In this document: piece by piece, positions 34,151-41,973 of the stretch
Position numbering within the stretch: position 1 is the first letter of the stretch
Layout: each line of letters starts with the position of its first letter
NCBI RefSeq assembly: GCF_027257195.1
Contig: NZ_JAPDFS010000004.1
Coordinates: 34,554 to 98,553 of the forward strand
Direction of reading: 5' to 3'
Length of the DNA: 64,000 nt
Source: Halorubrum sp. F4
GTDB lineage: Archaea > Halobacteriota > Halobacteria > Halobacteriales > Haloferacaceae
Notes under the pieces: model-generated
Told to the model about the DNA's origin: nothing
Databases searched by the model: none
The model's input: only the letters and a program-made list of their open reading frames with translations
Translations under genes and position numbers: made by a program

Positions 34151-35859
34151 TTCCCGATCCCCTCGAGTGCCGGCTCGTCCTCGCGGACCCGATCGATCGC
34201 GGCGAGGACGCCCTCCATCTTGCGCTCGGTCTCCTCGTACTCCGCGGTCGGGTCGGAGTCGGCGACGAGTCCCGCCCCGGCACGGACCGTGATCTCGTCG
34301 GTACCGTCCTCGGCGTCGACGCCGCTCTCCGCTCCGACTCCCTCTCTTACCCCCTCGCGGATCGTCGCGGTCCGGATCACGATCGCGAAGTCGGCGTCGC
34401 CGGTCCACGAGTAGTAGCCGACGCCGCCGCCGTACGCCTCCCGCGGCGTGGTCTCGAGGTCGTCGATGATCTCCATCGCGCGCACCTTCGGCGCGCCCGT
34501 GAGCGTGCCCGCGGGGAACGTCGCCCGCGTGGCGTCGAACGGGTCCGAATCGGCCGCGAGCGTCCCCGTTACCGTCGACTCGATGTGCTGAACGTGGCTG
34601 TACTTCAACACGTTCATGAACTCCTCGACGCGGACGGACCCCGGCTCCGAGACGCGGCGAACGTCGTTGCGCGCGAGGTCGACGAGCATGGTGTGTTCGG
34701 CGCGTTCCTTCCCGTCCGCGAGCATCTCGCCGGCCAGCCGGCGGTCCTCGACCGGGCTCGTTCCGCGCGGGCAGGTGCCCGCGATCGGGTTCGAGACGAC
34801 CCGATCGCCCTTCACCGAAACGAGCGTCTCCGGGCTCGCGCCGACCACCGTCCGGTCGTCGTGGCGGAGGACGTACATGTACGGCGAGGGGTTGATCTCC
34901 CGGAGCGCCGCGTACAGTCCGAGCGGGTCGACGTCGCCCCGAAGTCGGCGGCTCCGGGAGATCACGCCCTGGTAGATGTCGCCGTCGAGCACGTGGCGTT
35001 TCGCGGTCCGGACCGCCTCCTCGTAGTCCCCCTGCGGGTCGGCCTCCTCCTCGCGTACGCGGATACCGTCGGGATCCGGCGGGTCGGCGGCATCGAGGGT
35101 AGCGGCGACGCGGTCGGCCTCCGCGGCGAGCGCGTCGTAGACCTCGCCGGGGTCGTCGTCGACGTCGATGATCGGCGTGAACACCAGCTCGACGGTTTCC
35201 TCCTTCTCGTCGAAGACGACCGTCCGGGTCGTCAGCAGGAACTCGGCGTCGGGAAAGTCGGTCTCGGGTCGGCCGACGCCGACCTCCTCGAGCCAGAGGT
35301 CGTAGACCGCCTCGTACGCGAGGAAGCCGACGAAGCCGCCGGAGAGGATCTGCCGGTCCGTCTCGGGGAAGCCGCGGCGGGCCACGTCCGGAAACGCCGC
35401 ACGGATCCGATCGATGACGTCGACGTCGCCGTTGGCGGTGTTGTCGCCGTCGCCGTCGCCGTCCTCGTCGCCAGCGTCGCCCTCGATTCCGCCGATGAAC
35501 TCCGCGGCAGGGCCGAGTTCGGTCACTTCGGTGCGGTCCGGATGAACGGAGACGACCGCTTCCGGGTCGTAGCCGACGAACGAGTAGCGGGCGTGCCTGT
35601 CGGCCTTTCCCCCCGCGGTGAACGCGCCGTCGGGATCGCTGGAGGCCACCTTCTCGCCGGACTCGAGGAGGAAGCCGTACGGTCCCTCGCCGACGAGCGT
35701 CGCGTACGCCGCGAGCGGGGTGGTCTCGGGATCGAGCGACGCGGCCGCGCGGACGACGACCGGCCGCTCGGCCTCGGCGACCAGGTCGACGAACTCCGCG
35801 CGCGAGCGGTCCAGCGGGGTCGTCCCGTCGCCACTCCCGGCCATCCCGTTTCCGGTCAT
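34147..35859 (-). CDS. trpE: Anthranilate synthase component I
   Basis: Converts chorismate and ammonia to anthranilate. The 570-residue protein has the chorismate-binding core: DIYQGVISRSRRLRGDVDPL, NPSPYMYVLRH, ASPETLVSVKGDRV, PIAGTCPRGTSP, and the metal-binding GAPKVRAMEIIDDLE. The N-terminal regulatory domain has the LLESGEK stretch that corresponds to the tryptophan-feedback LLES site. Acidic inserts (residues near 125-145 and a stretch before ITVRAG) make it longer than bacterial TrpE. The start at 35859 overlaps the trpF stop. Confidence 0.96.
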   Translation of the reverse strand: MTGNGMAGSGDGTTPLDRSRAEFVDLVAEAERPVVVRAAASLDPETTPLAAYATLVGEGPYGFLLESGEKVASSDPDGAFTAGGKADRHARYSFVGYDPEAVVSVHPDRTEVTELGPAAEFIGGIEGDAGDEDGDGDGDNTANGDVDVIDRIRAAFPDVARRGFPETDRQILSGGFVGFLAYEAVYDLWLEEVGVGRPETDFPDAEFLLTTRTVVFDEKEETVELVFTPIIDVDDDPGEVYDALAAEADRVAATLDAADPPDPDGIRVREEEADPQGDYEEAVRTAKRHVLDGDIYQGVISRSRRLRGDVDPLGLYAALREINPSPYMYVLRHDDRTVVGASPETLVSVKGDRVVSNPIAGTCPRGTSPVEDRRLAGEMLADGKERAEHTMLVDLARNDVRRVSEPGSVRVEEFMNVLKYSHVQHIESTVTGTLAADSDPFDATRATFPAGTLTGAPKVRAMEIIDDLETTPREAYGGGVGYYSWTGDADFAIVIRTATIREGVREGVGAESGVDAEDGTDEITVRAGAGLVADSDPTAEYEETERKMEGVLAAIDRVREDEPALEGIGK

Positions 35860-36500
35860 GCGACCTCCATCTCGCGGCCCGCGTTGGTGACGAATCGAGC
35901 GACCGCGTTGTGGTCCTTTCGTCCCTCGATACGTTCGACGCCGGAGGCGACGTCGACCGCGAAGGGGTCCGCGACCCGCACCGCCTCGGCGACGTTCTCC
36001 GCGGTGAGCCCGCCGGCGAGCACGACGGGAACCGTCAGTCGCTCGGCGAGGTCGCCGGTCGCCGCCCAGTCGTGGGTCTCGCCGGTGCCGCCCGCCCCGG
36101 ACTCGCGCGTCGAGTCGACGACGAGCGCGTCGGCGACGCCGTCGAACTCCTCCGCGCGGGCCGGGTCCGCGGCGTCGATCGCGAGCAGCACCTTCCGCTC
36201 GGTCTCCGCGCGGATGAACCGGAGCTCGTCGGGAGTCCACTCGCCGTGGAGCTGGACGGCGTCGGGGCCGATGGTCCGGACGAGCTCGACCGCGCGCTCG
36301 GGCGACGTCGGCATCGTGACGAGCGTCGCCGTGACGAACGGAGGAACGTCGGCGAGCAGGTCCGCCGCGCGTGCCGGGTCGACCTCTCGGGGCGTGTCGA
36401 CCGGCACCTCGGTTATGACGCCGACCGCGTCCGCCCCCGCGTCGACGGCCGCCCGGAGGTCCGCGCCGTCGGTGAGCCCGCACACCTTCACCCGCGCCAT
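35856..36500 (-). CDS. trpF: Phosphoribosylanthranilate isomerase
   Basis: Performs the Amadori rearrangement of phosphoribosylanthranilate. The 214-residue TIM barrel starts MARVKVCGLTDGADL, whose VKVCGL motif carries the catalytic cysteine. VQLHGEW, VVLAGGLTAENV and FAVDVASGVE hold the catalytic aspartate and phosphate-binding residues. The ATG at 36500 shares one base with the trpD stop (TGATG); a GTG one codon earlier is equally possible. Confidence 0.95.
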   Translation of the reverse strand: MARVKVCGLTDGADLRAAVDAGADAVGVITEVPVDTPREVDPARAADLLADVPPFVTATLVTMPTSPERAVELVRTIGPDAVQLHGEWTPDELRFIRAETERKVLLAIDAADPARAEEFDGVADALVVDSTRESGAGGTGETHDWAATGDLAERLTVPVVLAGGLTAENVAEAVRVADPFAVDVASGVERIEGRKDHNAVARFVTNAGREMEVA

Positions 36501-37564
36501 CACTCGACCTCCGCGCCGGAGCCCGCGGCCACGCTCGAGTCGGCCGGCTCGGTCTCCCCGACGGAGTCGCCACAGAGCGCCGCGAGCTTGTCGGCGGCCG
36601 CCCCGGAGTCGATCGCCTCCGCGGCGCGCTCGACGCCCGCCGACAGGGAGTCCGCCTCGCCGGCGACGTAGACGGCCGCGCCCGCGTTCGCGAGGATCAG
36701 GTCGCGTTTCGCGCCCGTCACCGACCCGTCGACGATCCCGCGGAGGTCAGCCGCGTTCTCCTCGGGCGTTCCGCCGGCGACTGCCTCGATCGGCGCTCGC
36801 TGCACGCCCAGGTCCTCCGGCGTGATCGTGAACTCCGTCACCTCCCCGCCGACGACCTCGGCGGCGACCGTCTCGTCGTGAATGCCGATCTCGTCCATCC
36901 CCGCGCCGTGGACGACGAGCGCGCGATCGACGGGCATGTGTGCGAGCGCGCGGGCTATCGGGCCGACCAGTTCGGGGTCGTAGACGCCGAGCAGTTGGGC
37001 GTCCGCCCCGGCGGGATTCGTCAGCGGGCCGAGCACGTTGAAGATCGTCCGCATCCCGAGCTCCTTTCGGGGACCGATGACCGCCTTCATCGCCGGGTGG
37101 AAGACGGGCGCGAGCATGAACCCGATCCCGTCGTCCTCGATGGCGGCCTCGACCGCGGCGGGCTCGGCCTCCACGTCCGCGCCGGCGACCTCGAGCACGT
37201 CGGCGCTGCCCGAGGAGGAGGAGACCGAGTAGTTGCCGTGTTTGGCGATCGGGACGCCCGCGCCCGCGGCGACGATCGCCGAGGTCGTCGAGACGTTGAT
37301 CGTGTCGTAGTCGTCGCCGCCGGTCCCGCACGTGTCGACGAGCGGCGCCCGGTCCGGCTCGATCGTCCGGGCCGCGTCGCGCATCCCCCGTGCGAATCCC
37401 GCGATCTCCGCCTCGGTCTCGCCCTTCGCGCGCAACGCGGCGAGAAGCGCCCCGATCTGCGCCTCGGTCATCTCCTCGAAGACGAGCCGCGCGGCCTCGC
37501 GCGCCTCCTCGAGCGACAGGTCCTCCCCGTTCGTCACGCGTTCGACCGTGTTTTGAATGTCCAT
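36500..37564 (-). CDS. trpD: Anthranilate phosphoribosyltransferase
   Basis: Joins anthranilate to PRPP. The 354-residue protein has the PRPP-binding VDTCGTGGDDYDTINVSTTS, KHGNYSVSSSSGSADVLE, and the substrate blocks FMLAPVFHPAMKAV and RTIFNVLGPLTNPAGA. The start at 37564 (MDIQNTVERV) is chosen over a longer frame because the upstream region holds TATA and operator-like elements. It is the first gene of the trpDFEG operon. Confidence 0.96.
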   Translation of the reverse strand: MDIQNTVERVTNGEDLSLEEAREAARLVFEEMTEAQIGALLAALRAKGETEAEIAGFARGMRDAARTIEPDRAPLVDTCGTGGDDYDTINVSTTSAIVAAGAGVPIAKHGNYSVSSSSGSADVLEVAGADVEAEPAAVEAAIEDDGIGFMLAPVFHPAMKAVIGPRKELGMRTIFNVLGPLTNPAGADAQLLGVYDPELVGPIARALAHMPVDRALVVHGAGMDEIGIHDETVAAEVVGGEVTEFTITPEDLGVQRAPIEAVAGGTPEENAADLRGIVDGSVTGAKRDLILANAGAAVYVAGEADSLSAGVERAAEAIDSGAAADKLAALCGDSVGETEPADSSVAAGSGAEVE

Positions 37565-37596
37565 GATGATCACTGATGTATGAGTCCGTGTTGTAA

Positions 37597-37612
37597 TGTA
37601 CAAGTGTGTACA
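37597..37612. promoter_or_regulatory. Two TGTACA hexamers (TRP-box-like) at the trp promoter
   Basis: TGTACA occurs at 37597-37602 and 37607-37612, centre to centre exactly 10 bp, one helical turn. Both lie between the TATA element (37614-37621) and the expected transcript start near 37590, a position that would block RNA polymerase. TGTACA is the TRP-box consensus bound by TrpY at the trp operon of Methanothermobacter thermautotrophicus. Whether a TrpY-like protein acts here is inference. Confidence 0.6.
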
Positions 37613-37613
37613 C

Positions 37614-37621
37614 TAATTTAA
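37614..37621 (-). promoter_or_regulatory. TATA element of the trp operon
   Basis: Read on the minus strand this is TTAAATTA, the best TATA match upstream of trpD. It predicts a start near 37590 and a short leader of about 25 bases before the trpD ATG at 37564. Confidence 0.55.
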
Positions 37622-37730
37622 CGCTGTCGCCCCGAATACGAGCGCGCCGTCCTCGGGAGGAGTTGCGGCTCCTCGGGATGACGGGCACCGTGGACGCTCG
37701 ACCGCTCGAACCGGAAAAAAGGGAAGTCGC

Positions 37731-38489
37731 TTACTCGAGCGGCTGCTCGTCGGCCGCCTCGACGACGACCACGGGGACTGCGGCCTCGTCGACGACGGTG
37801 TCGGTCGTGGAGCCGAAGACGAATCGGCCGACCGTGCCGGTCGTCGGCGCGCCGACGACGACGAGGTCGTAGTACGGCGACTGTTCGACGATCGCGCCGG
37901 CGGCGGTCCGGTCCTCGACGAGCCAACGGTCCACGCGGTCGAATCCCCCGAGCCGGTCGCGGGCGGAGTCGAGCAGGCGCTCGCCGGCCGCCCCGTAGTC
38001 CTCGCTCCCGGCGCGCTCGGCGGTTCTCCCGTCGTCCGTGGCGGCATCGCTCCCGGCGTCCGCGGCGGCATCGCTCCCGGCGTCTCCGGCCGCATCGCCC
38101 CCGTCGTCCGCGGCGGTACCGGCCCCGTCGACCTCGTTGGAGTCCCCGCCCGCGATGGCCTCGTCGGAGGGGACGACGTGGAACAGCTCCAGCCACGCGT
38201 CGGTCGCTTCGGCGATCCGTCTCGCGACGTCGACCGTCGCGCCGGAGTGCGGGCCGGGCCCCACCGCGACGAGGACCGAGGAGACGCGATCGGGGCGGTT
38301 CGCCCGGTCGAGCCCGTTCAACGCCACGTCGCCCGCCGTCGGGACGTCCTCCGAAGCCGTCGCGACGGCGGGTTCGACGACCGGTTCGCCGACGCCCGGC
38401 GTCTCGGCTCCCGGGTTCGCGTCCACCGTTGGATCGGTTCCACCGCCGCCGGCATCCGCGTCGTCGACGTCGGCGTCGCTCCCCTTCAT
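37731..38489 (-). CDS. Universal stress protein family
   Basis: A 252-residue UspA-fold protein. The fold starts near residue 69 (VSSVLVAVGPGPHSGATVDV) and ends with the ATP-loop signature LVVVGAPTTGTVGRFVFGS followed by VVDEAAVPVVVVE. Two low-complexity inserts interrupt it: an acidic N-terminal 65 residues and a central Asp/Ala-rich stretch (about 125-160) encoded by near-identical tandem units around 38040-38110. USPs bind ATP and act in stress responses; this one's trigger is unknown. Minus-strand GATTTATC at about 38512-38519 is its TATA element. Confidence 0.87.
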   Translation of the reverse strand: MKGSDADVDDADAGGGGTDPTVDANPGAETPGVGEPVVEPAVATASEDVPTAGDVALNGLDRANRPDRVSSVLVAVGPGPHSGATVDVARRIAEATDAWLELFHVVPSDEAIAGGDSNEVDGAGTAADDGGDAAGDAGSDAAADAGSDAATDDGRTAERAGSEDYGAAGERLLDSARDRLGGFDRVDRWLVEDRTAAGAIVEQSPYYDLVVVGAPTTGTVGRFVFGSTTDTVVDEAAVPVVVVEAADEQPLE

Positions 38490-38573
38490 ACCCTACGCGT
38501 CAGACGTGCGTCTGATAAATCCTCCCGTCGCGGTCTCTCACCCACCGGTCGGAGACGCGTCGTCCGAACGCGC

Positions 38574-39857
38574 TCACTCCCGGAAGAACGTCTCGTCCTC
38601 GAACGGTTCCTCCTCGCCCTCGACGGCGACGACGTCGAGGGCGGTGACGTCGGCGTCGACGCCGAGGAGTCCGGCGAGGCTCGGCTCGGTCCGTCCCTCG
38701 TCGCCGGAGATCAGCTCCTTGATGTAGAGCCCGCCGGCGCCGTGTATCTCGACGGTGGCGTGTCGGGGGTCCGCGAGCTCCGCGGTCGCCTCGTACACCT
38801 CGCGCTCGCGGGTCATGCTCGCGCGCCGGTGGTCGACGCGGTTCGGCGTGTACTGTTCTATCGTCGCGCCCTCCAGCTCCTCGATCGCCGCGGAGAGGTC
38901 GTCGCCGTCGACGTCGTCGCCGAACGTCACCTCGGCGCGGTAGCGCTTCGAGGCGTCGTGCTCCTTGACGCGCTCGACCATGTCGTAGGTCGCGAGCCGG
39001 AGTCCCTCGACCTCGACCGCGCCGTCCGCGAAGGCGTTGACGTCGGCCTGGAGCCGGTCGGTGTCGACCCGGCGACGGCGCGGCTCCGCGACCTCGATCA
39101 CGAACGGGCGGCCGGTGCCGAGCATGAGCGCGTCGACGTCCTCGCGTCCCGCGCCGTGGAACGTCGCCTCGGTGCCGTCCATCACGTCCTCGACGATCGG
39201 CGCGGTGTACTCCTCGACGCTGTCGTCGTAGAGGTATCCCGACCCGCCGCAGTGGTCACACGGGTCCGCGCCCTGCCGCCCCGAACCCTTACACTCCCGG
39301 CAGGGCCACTCGGTCTGCGGGATGTCGCGCTCCAGCTTCCGGTAGCGGCCGTAGACGAACGCGGAGTTCACCTTCGCGTCGATGGCGTCCTCGGCAAGAT
39401 CGATCGTGAACTGGACGTCCGGGCGGTCGAAGGAGACCTCCGCGCCGGTCAGTCGCCCGAACCGCTTGCCCACCTCGCGGTTGAACTCCGATTTGAACGG
39501 CTCGCCGGCGTCGGCGTCGAGGCCGGCCTCCTCGCGTAACAGCGCCTCGTTCTCCTCGATCAGCGGCGGCGGCCGCGTTCCGACGTTGTACGTGGAGAAC
39601 TCCGTTCCCTCGACGGCCTCGTCGGCGCGTTCGGCCCACGCATCGAACTCGGCACAGCGACCCTCACACACCCAACAGTCCGCGGTCGAGACCGGCTCGT
39701 GGTCGTCGTCCTCGCGCAACGCGAGCGAGACCCGCAGCGCCGACCCGCGCTCGGCGTTCGACAGCCCGAAGCTCCGGTCGGCGACGAGCCGACCGAGACA
39801 GGCGTCACACACCGGACCGGTCGCGGTCGCACGCGCGGCGACTTCCAGTACGTCCAT
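38574..39857 (-). CDS. pus10: tRNA pseudouridine synthase Pus10
   Basis: Makes pseudouridine 54 and 55 in archaeal tRNA. The 427-residue protein has an N-terminal zinc-binding THUMP-containing region (CDACLGRLVADRSFGL; CWVCEGRC), a second cysteine cluster (CRECKGSGRQG, CDHCGGSGY) and the catalytic domain with the aspartate in GREDVDALMLGTGRPFV. ASKRYRAEVTF and EIHGAGGLYIKELISGD complete the family pattern. It is single-copy and stands alone. Confidence 0.95.
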   Translation of the reverse strand: MDVLEVAARATATGPVCDACLGRLVADRSFGLSNAERGSALRVSLALREDDDHEPVSTADCWVCEGRCAEFDAWAERADEAVEGTEFSTYNVGTRPPPLIEENEALLREEAGLDADAGEPFKSEFNREVGKRFGRLTGAEVSFDRPDVQFTIDLAEDAIDAKVNSAFVYGRYRKLERDIPQTEWPCRECKGSGRQGADPCDHCGGSGYLYDDSVEEYTAPIVEDVMDGTEATFHGAGREDVDALMLGTGRPFVIEVAEPRRRRVDTDRLQADVNAFADGAVEVEGLRLATYDMVERVKEHDASKRYRAEVTFGDDVDGDDLSAAIEELEGATIEQYTPNRVDHRRASMTREREVYEATAELADPRHATVEIHGAGGLYIKELISGDEGRTEPSLAGLLGVDADVTALDVVAVEGEEEPFEDETFFRE

Positions 39858-39996
39858 ACGACCTCCAGCGTCCCCCGTGGTAACTGTCTTACTACATGTC
39901 GAGAGATGCTGGACGGTGGGAACAGACGTAACGTTTCATCGTTCTCGACTTCGAGATCGTCTTCAGCAGCAAGTCGCACAGACAGCCACCGGTTGA

Positions 39997-41229
39997 CTAT
40001 TTATACGCATAGAGATTGTTATCGCCTCCCGGAAGATAGACCCATTCGTCAACGACCAAAGGTGATCCTTTGATGTCCGCACTCAGAGTGGATTCCCAGA
40101 TCTTGTTCTGTGATTCGAGGTCAACTGCTCCAAACGCTCCGTTCTCTCCAGTATAATACAACACGTCGTCAGTAATATTACCCGCTGCCGCTTGATCGAG
40201 CGTCCACTGGACCTCTTCCGTCGGTGGATCGACTGCCCGAAGTGTTGAGCCGTCTTGACCATTTACCGTGTAGTATAGTATCCCGTCGTGTACGCTTCCT
40301 CCACCACCGTTGACATCCGTCTCCCATAGAACGGTGCCATCCCGTGTGCTGTATCCACGCTGGGGACCTCCCCTCGCGCTCTGGACAACCGTCTCTCCGA
40401 CAACCGTTGGGCTCCCTATAAGTGGGTCAGTTTGGTCCGAAGCCTGCACGGACCACAGTTCCGATCCGTCCTCTTGATCGACACAGTACAGGTTATCGTC
40501 GCGTGAAGTGAAGTAGACTCGATCGTCCGCAACGGCTGGGACACTTAAGATGGCTCCGTCTGTCGAATGCCGCCACTGTTCGGTCCCACTCTCAATATCT
40601 ACCGCGTAGAGGTTCTGATCGTTGGAACCGAAATAGACCGTGTCCTCTACTACCTTTGGGCTTCGCCAGATGCTGTCCCTCGTTTCGAACTCCCATGACA
40701 ACGATCCAGAGTCGGCATCGATCGCGTAGAGGGCGTCGTCACGCGCGGAGGTAAACAAAACCAGATCGTCCCAGAGGGCGGGCGACGTCCATCCCGTCTC
40801 GCTTGTCTCATATCGCCATCCTTCCTCACCCGTCGTTGCGTCTACGTTGTATAGATTCCCGTCAAGTGATGTGAAATACAGTTCCTCACCGCTTACCGCT
40901 GGCTCCCCTCGAACCTCCCAGCCAGTTTCGAACACCCACTGCTCTGATGGCTCTGAGCGCTGTGGGATTCCGGCGGGATTTGCAGATCTACTTTGCGCAT
41001 CGTATCCTGCCTGGGGCCAAACACCCTCTAACGAGGCATCTTCCGTCGAGGACTCTTCAGTCGAAGTATCTCCAGCCGAAGGATCTTCAGTTGAGGAATC
41101 CTCCGGTACCTGACGTACAGTCTCGTCCGATTGAATTCCGAGTAACTCCCGCGCTCCAGCGTAGAAACCGACAGCGGCTCCGATTGCTCCCGCTCCCATG
41201 TAATTGATGATTTCTCGTCGAGAACTCAT
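39997..41229 (-). CDS. Secreted PQQ-type beta-propeller protein
   Basis: A 410-residue protein of repeating propeller blades. Each blade has an SP-V-DD-VYF-S-D-LYAVD-GS--W pattern, for example LYAIDADSGSLSWEFET, LYAVDIESGTEQWRH and LYCVDQEDGSELW. The N-terminus MSSRREIINYMG followed by a hydrophobic stretch looks like a Tat-type signal, so it probably acts outside the cell as a binding or scaffold protein. A Ser/Thr/Glu/Asp repeat region (about 42-68) separates the anchor from the propeller. DNA and codon use are much less GC-rich than the flanks, suggesting acquisition. Minus-strand AAATATATTTGG at about 41251-41262 is a strong TATA element. Confidence 0.85.
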   Translation of the reverse strand: MSSRREIINYMGAGAIGAAVGFYAGARELLGIQSDETVRQVPEDSSTEDPSAGDTSTEESSTEDASLEGVWPQAGYDAQSRSANPAGIPQRSEPSEQWVFETGWEVRGEPAVSGEELYFTSLDGNLYNVDATTGEEGWRYETSETGWTSPALWDDLVLFTSARDDALYAIDADSGSLSWEFETRDSIWRSPKVVEDTVYFGSNDQNLYAVDIESGTEQWRHSTDGAILSVPAVADDRVYFTSRDDNLYCVDQEDGSELWSVQASDQTDPLIGSPTVVGETVVQSARGGPQRGYSTRDGTVLWETDVNGGGGSVHDGILYYTVNGQDGSTLRAVDPPTEEVQWTLDQAAAGNITDDVLYYTGENGAFGAVDLESQNKIWESTLSADIKGSPLVVDEWVYLPGGDNNLYAYK

Positions 41230-41547
41230 AGCATGACATCAATTGACTGCCAAATATATTTTGTGAACCATCGACACGTCGTTGAACATCTACCTTTTCG
41301 TGATGTACCCGGCGTCCAGCTATCGTCGTTGGTCATGAAAAACGCCGACGCTGACACCTTCCTGGATTACAGGACTAACTGGGGCTATCGCTTCTGTCCT
41401 CGCCACCACCTTCGTAACAGATGTTGTATATTTAATGAACTCACCCAGTACACCGTTCACTCGTACTGATCGAAACGATCCTGGACCTACCTTCCTCGTT
41501 GAATTTCAACGAATCCACTTAATAAGCACCGCGCCGTCGGCTCGGCC
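41230..41547. other. Low-GC gap without a convincing gene
   Basis: This 318-bp gap holds the TATA element of the propeller gene at its left end and the promoter of the DUF5830-like gene at its right end. A 78-codon plus-strand frame at 41233-41469 has no family features and is not called. Base composition matches the propeller gene rather than the chromosome, so the acquired segment appears to extend to about 41510. Confidence 0.5.
41496..41512. promoter_or_regulatory. Perfect 8-bp inverted repeat before the DUF5830-like gene
   Basis: TCGTTGAA and TTCAACGA flank a single central T, forming a 17-bp operator-like palindrome. It lies 6 bases upstream of the TATA element CTTAATAAG (41518-41526) of the gene starting at 41548, where an activator or repressor would act. 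Another small repeat, GATCG-AAA-CGATC, lies at 41469-41481. Confidence 0.5.
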
Positions 41548-41928
41548 GTGAGCGAGCCGGCGGCCCGCGCGGAGAAGGTGGACCTCGCCGTCGAGCTCCT
41601 CGCACATCTCGAACGCGAGGAGCTCTCGCTGCCCGAGGCGATGGACCGGATCGAGACCGTGACGACGAACCCCGCGCTCACCCGCGAGATCCTCGACACG
41701 GCGGAGAAACGCGGCGTGATCGAACGCGAGAACGCCCGCCTGCGCGTACTCCGGGGCGGAACCTACGTGGAGTACGACAGCCAGGTGGTCGCCCGCGAGG
41801 GCGACTTCGAGTGTAAACGCTGCGGTGCGGGGATCACGACCGGGCACTTCGTCCGGCTCCAGGCCGGCGAGCTGGGGCCGTTCGGCTCCTCGTGCGTTCG
41901 GAAGGTCACCGGCCGGGACTCCGAGTGA
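41548..41928 (+). CDS. Haloarchaeal DUF5830-like protein with zinc-finger-like tail
   Basis: A 126-residue protein. The N-terminal 70 residues are a winged-helix-like helical domain (VDLAVELLAHLEREELSLPE, TREILDTAEKRGVIERE). The C-terminal part has FECKRCGAGITTGHFVRL and FGSSCVRKVTG, a likely C-x2-C...H...C metal site. The family is haloarchaeal and of unknown function; a DNA-binding regulator is plausible. The GTG at 41548 is used as start because the TATA element CTTAATAAG is 22-30 bases upstream. Confidence 0.78.
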   Translation: MSEPAARAEKVDLAVELLAHLEREELSLPEAMDRIETVTTNPALTREILDTAEKRGVIERENARLRVLRGGTYVEYDSQVVAREGDFECKRCGAGITTGHFVRLQAGELGPFGSSCVRKVTGRDSE

Positions 41929-41973
41929 CGTCGAACGGCCCCGTCTGATGCCGAACGGTCCTGTGTGATGCCG

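Noticed and set aside
39877-39895. GTGGTAA and TTACTAC half-sites before pus10, resembling the sugar operator
   Set aside because: The halves point outwards (wrong order and spacing), so they do not form the TTACNAC-N4-GTNGTAA dyad.
41233-41469. 78-codon frame in the low-GC gap
   Set aside because: His/Cys/Asn-rich, no family features and no promoter at the right distance; AT-richer DNA alone could explain it.
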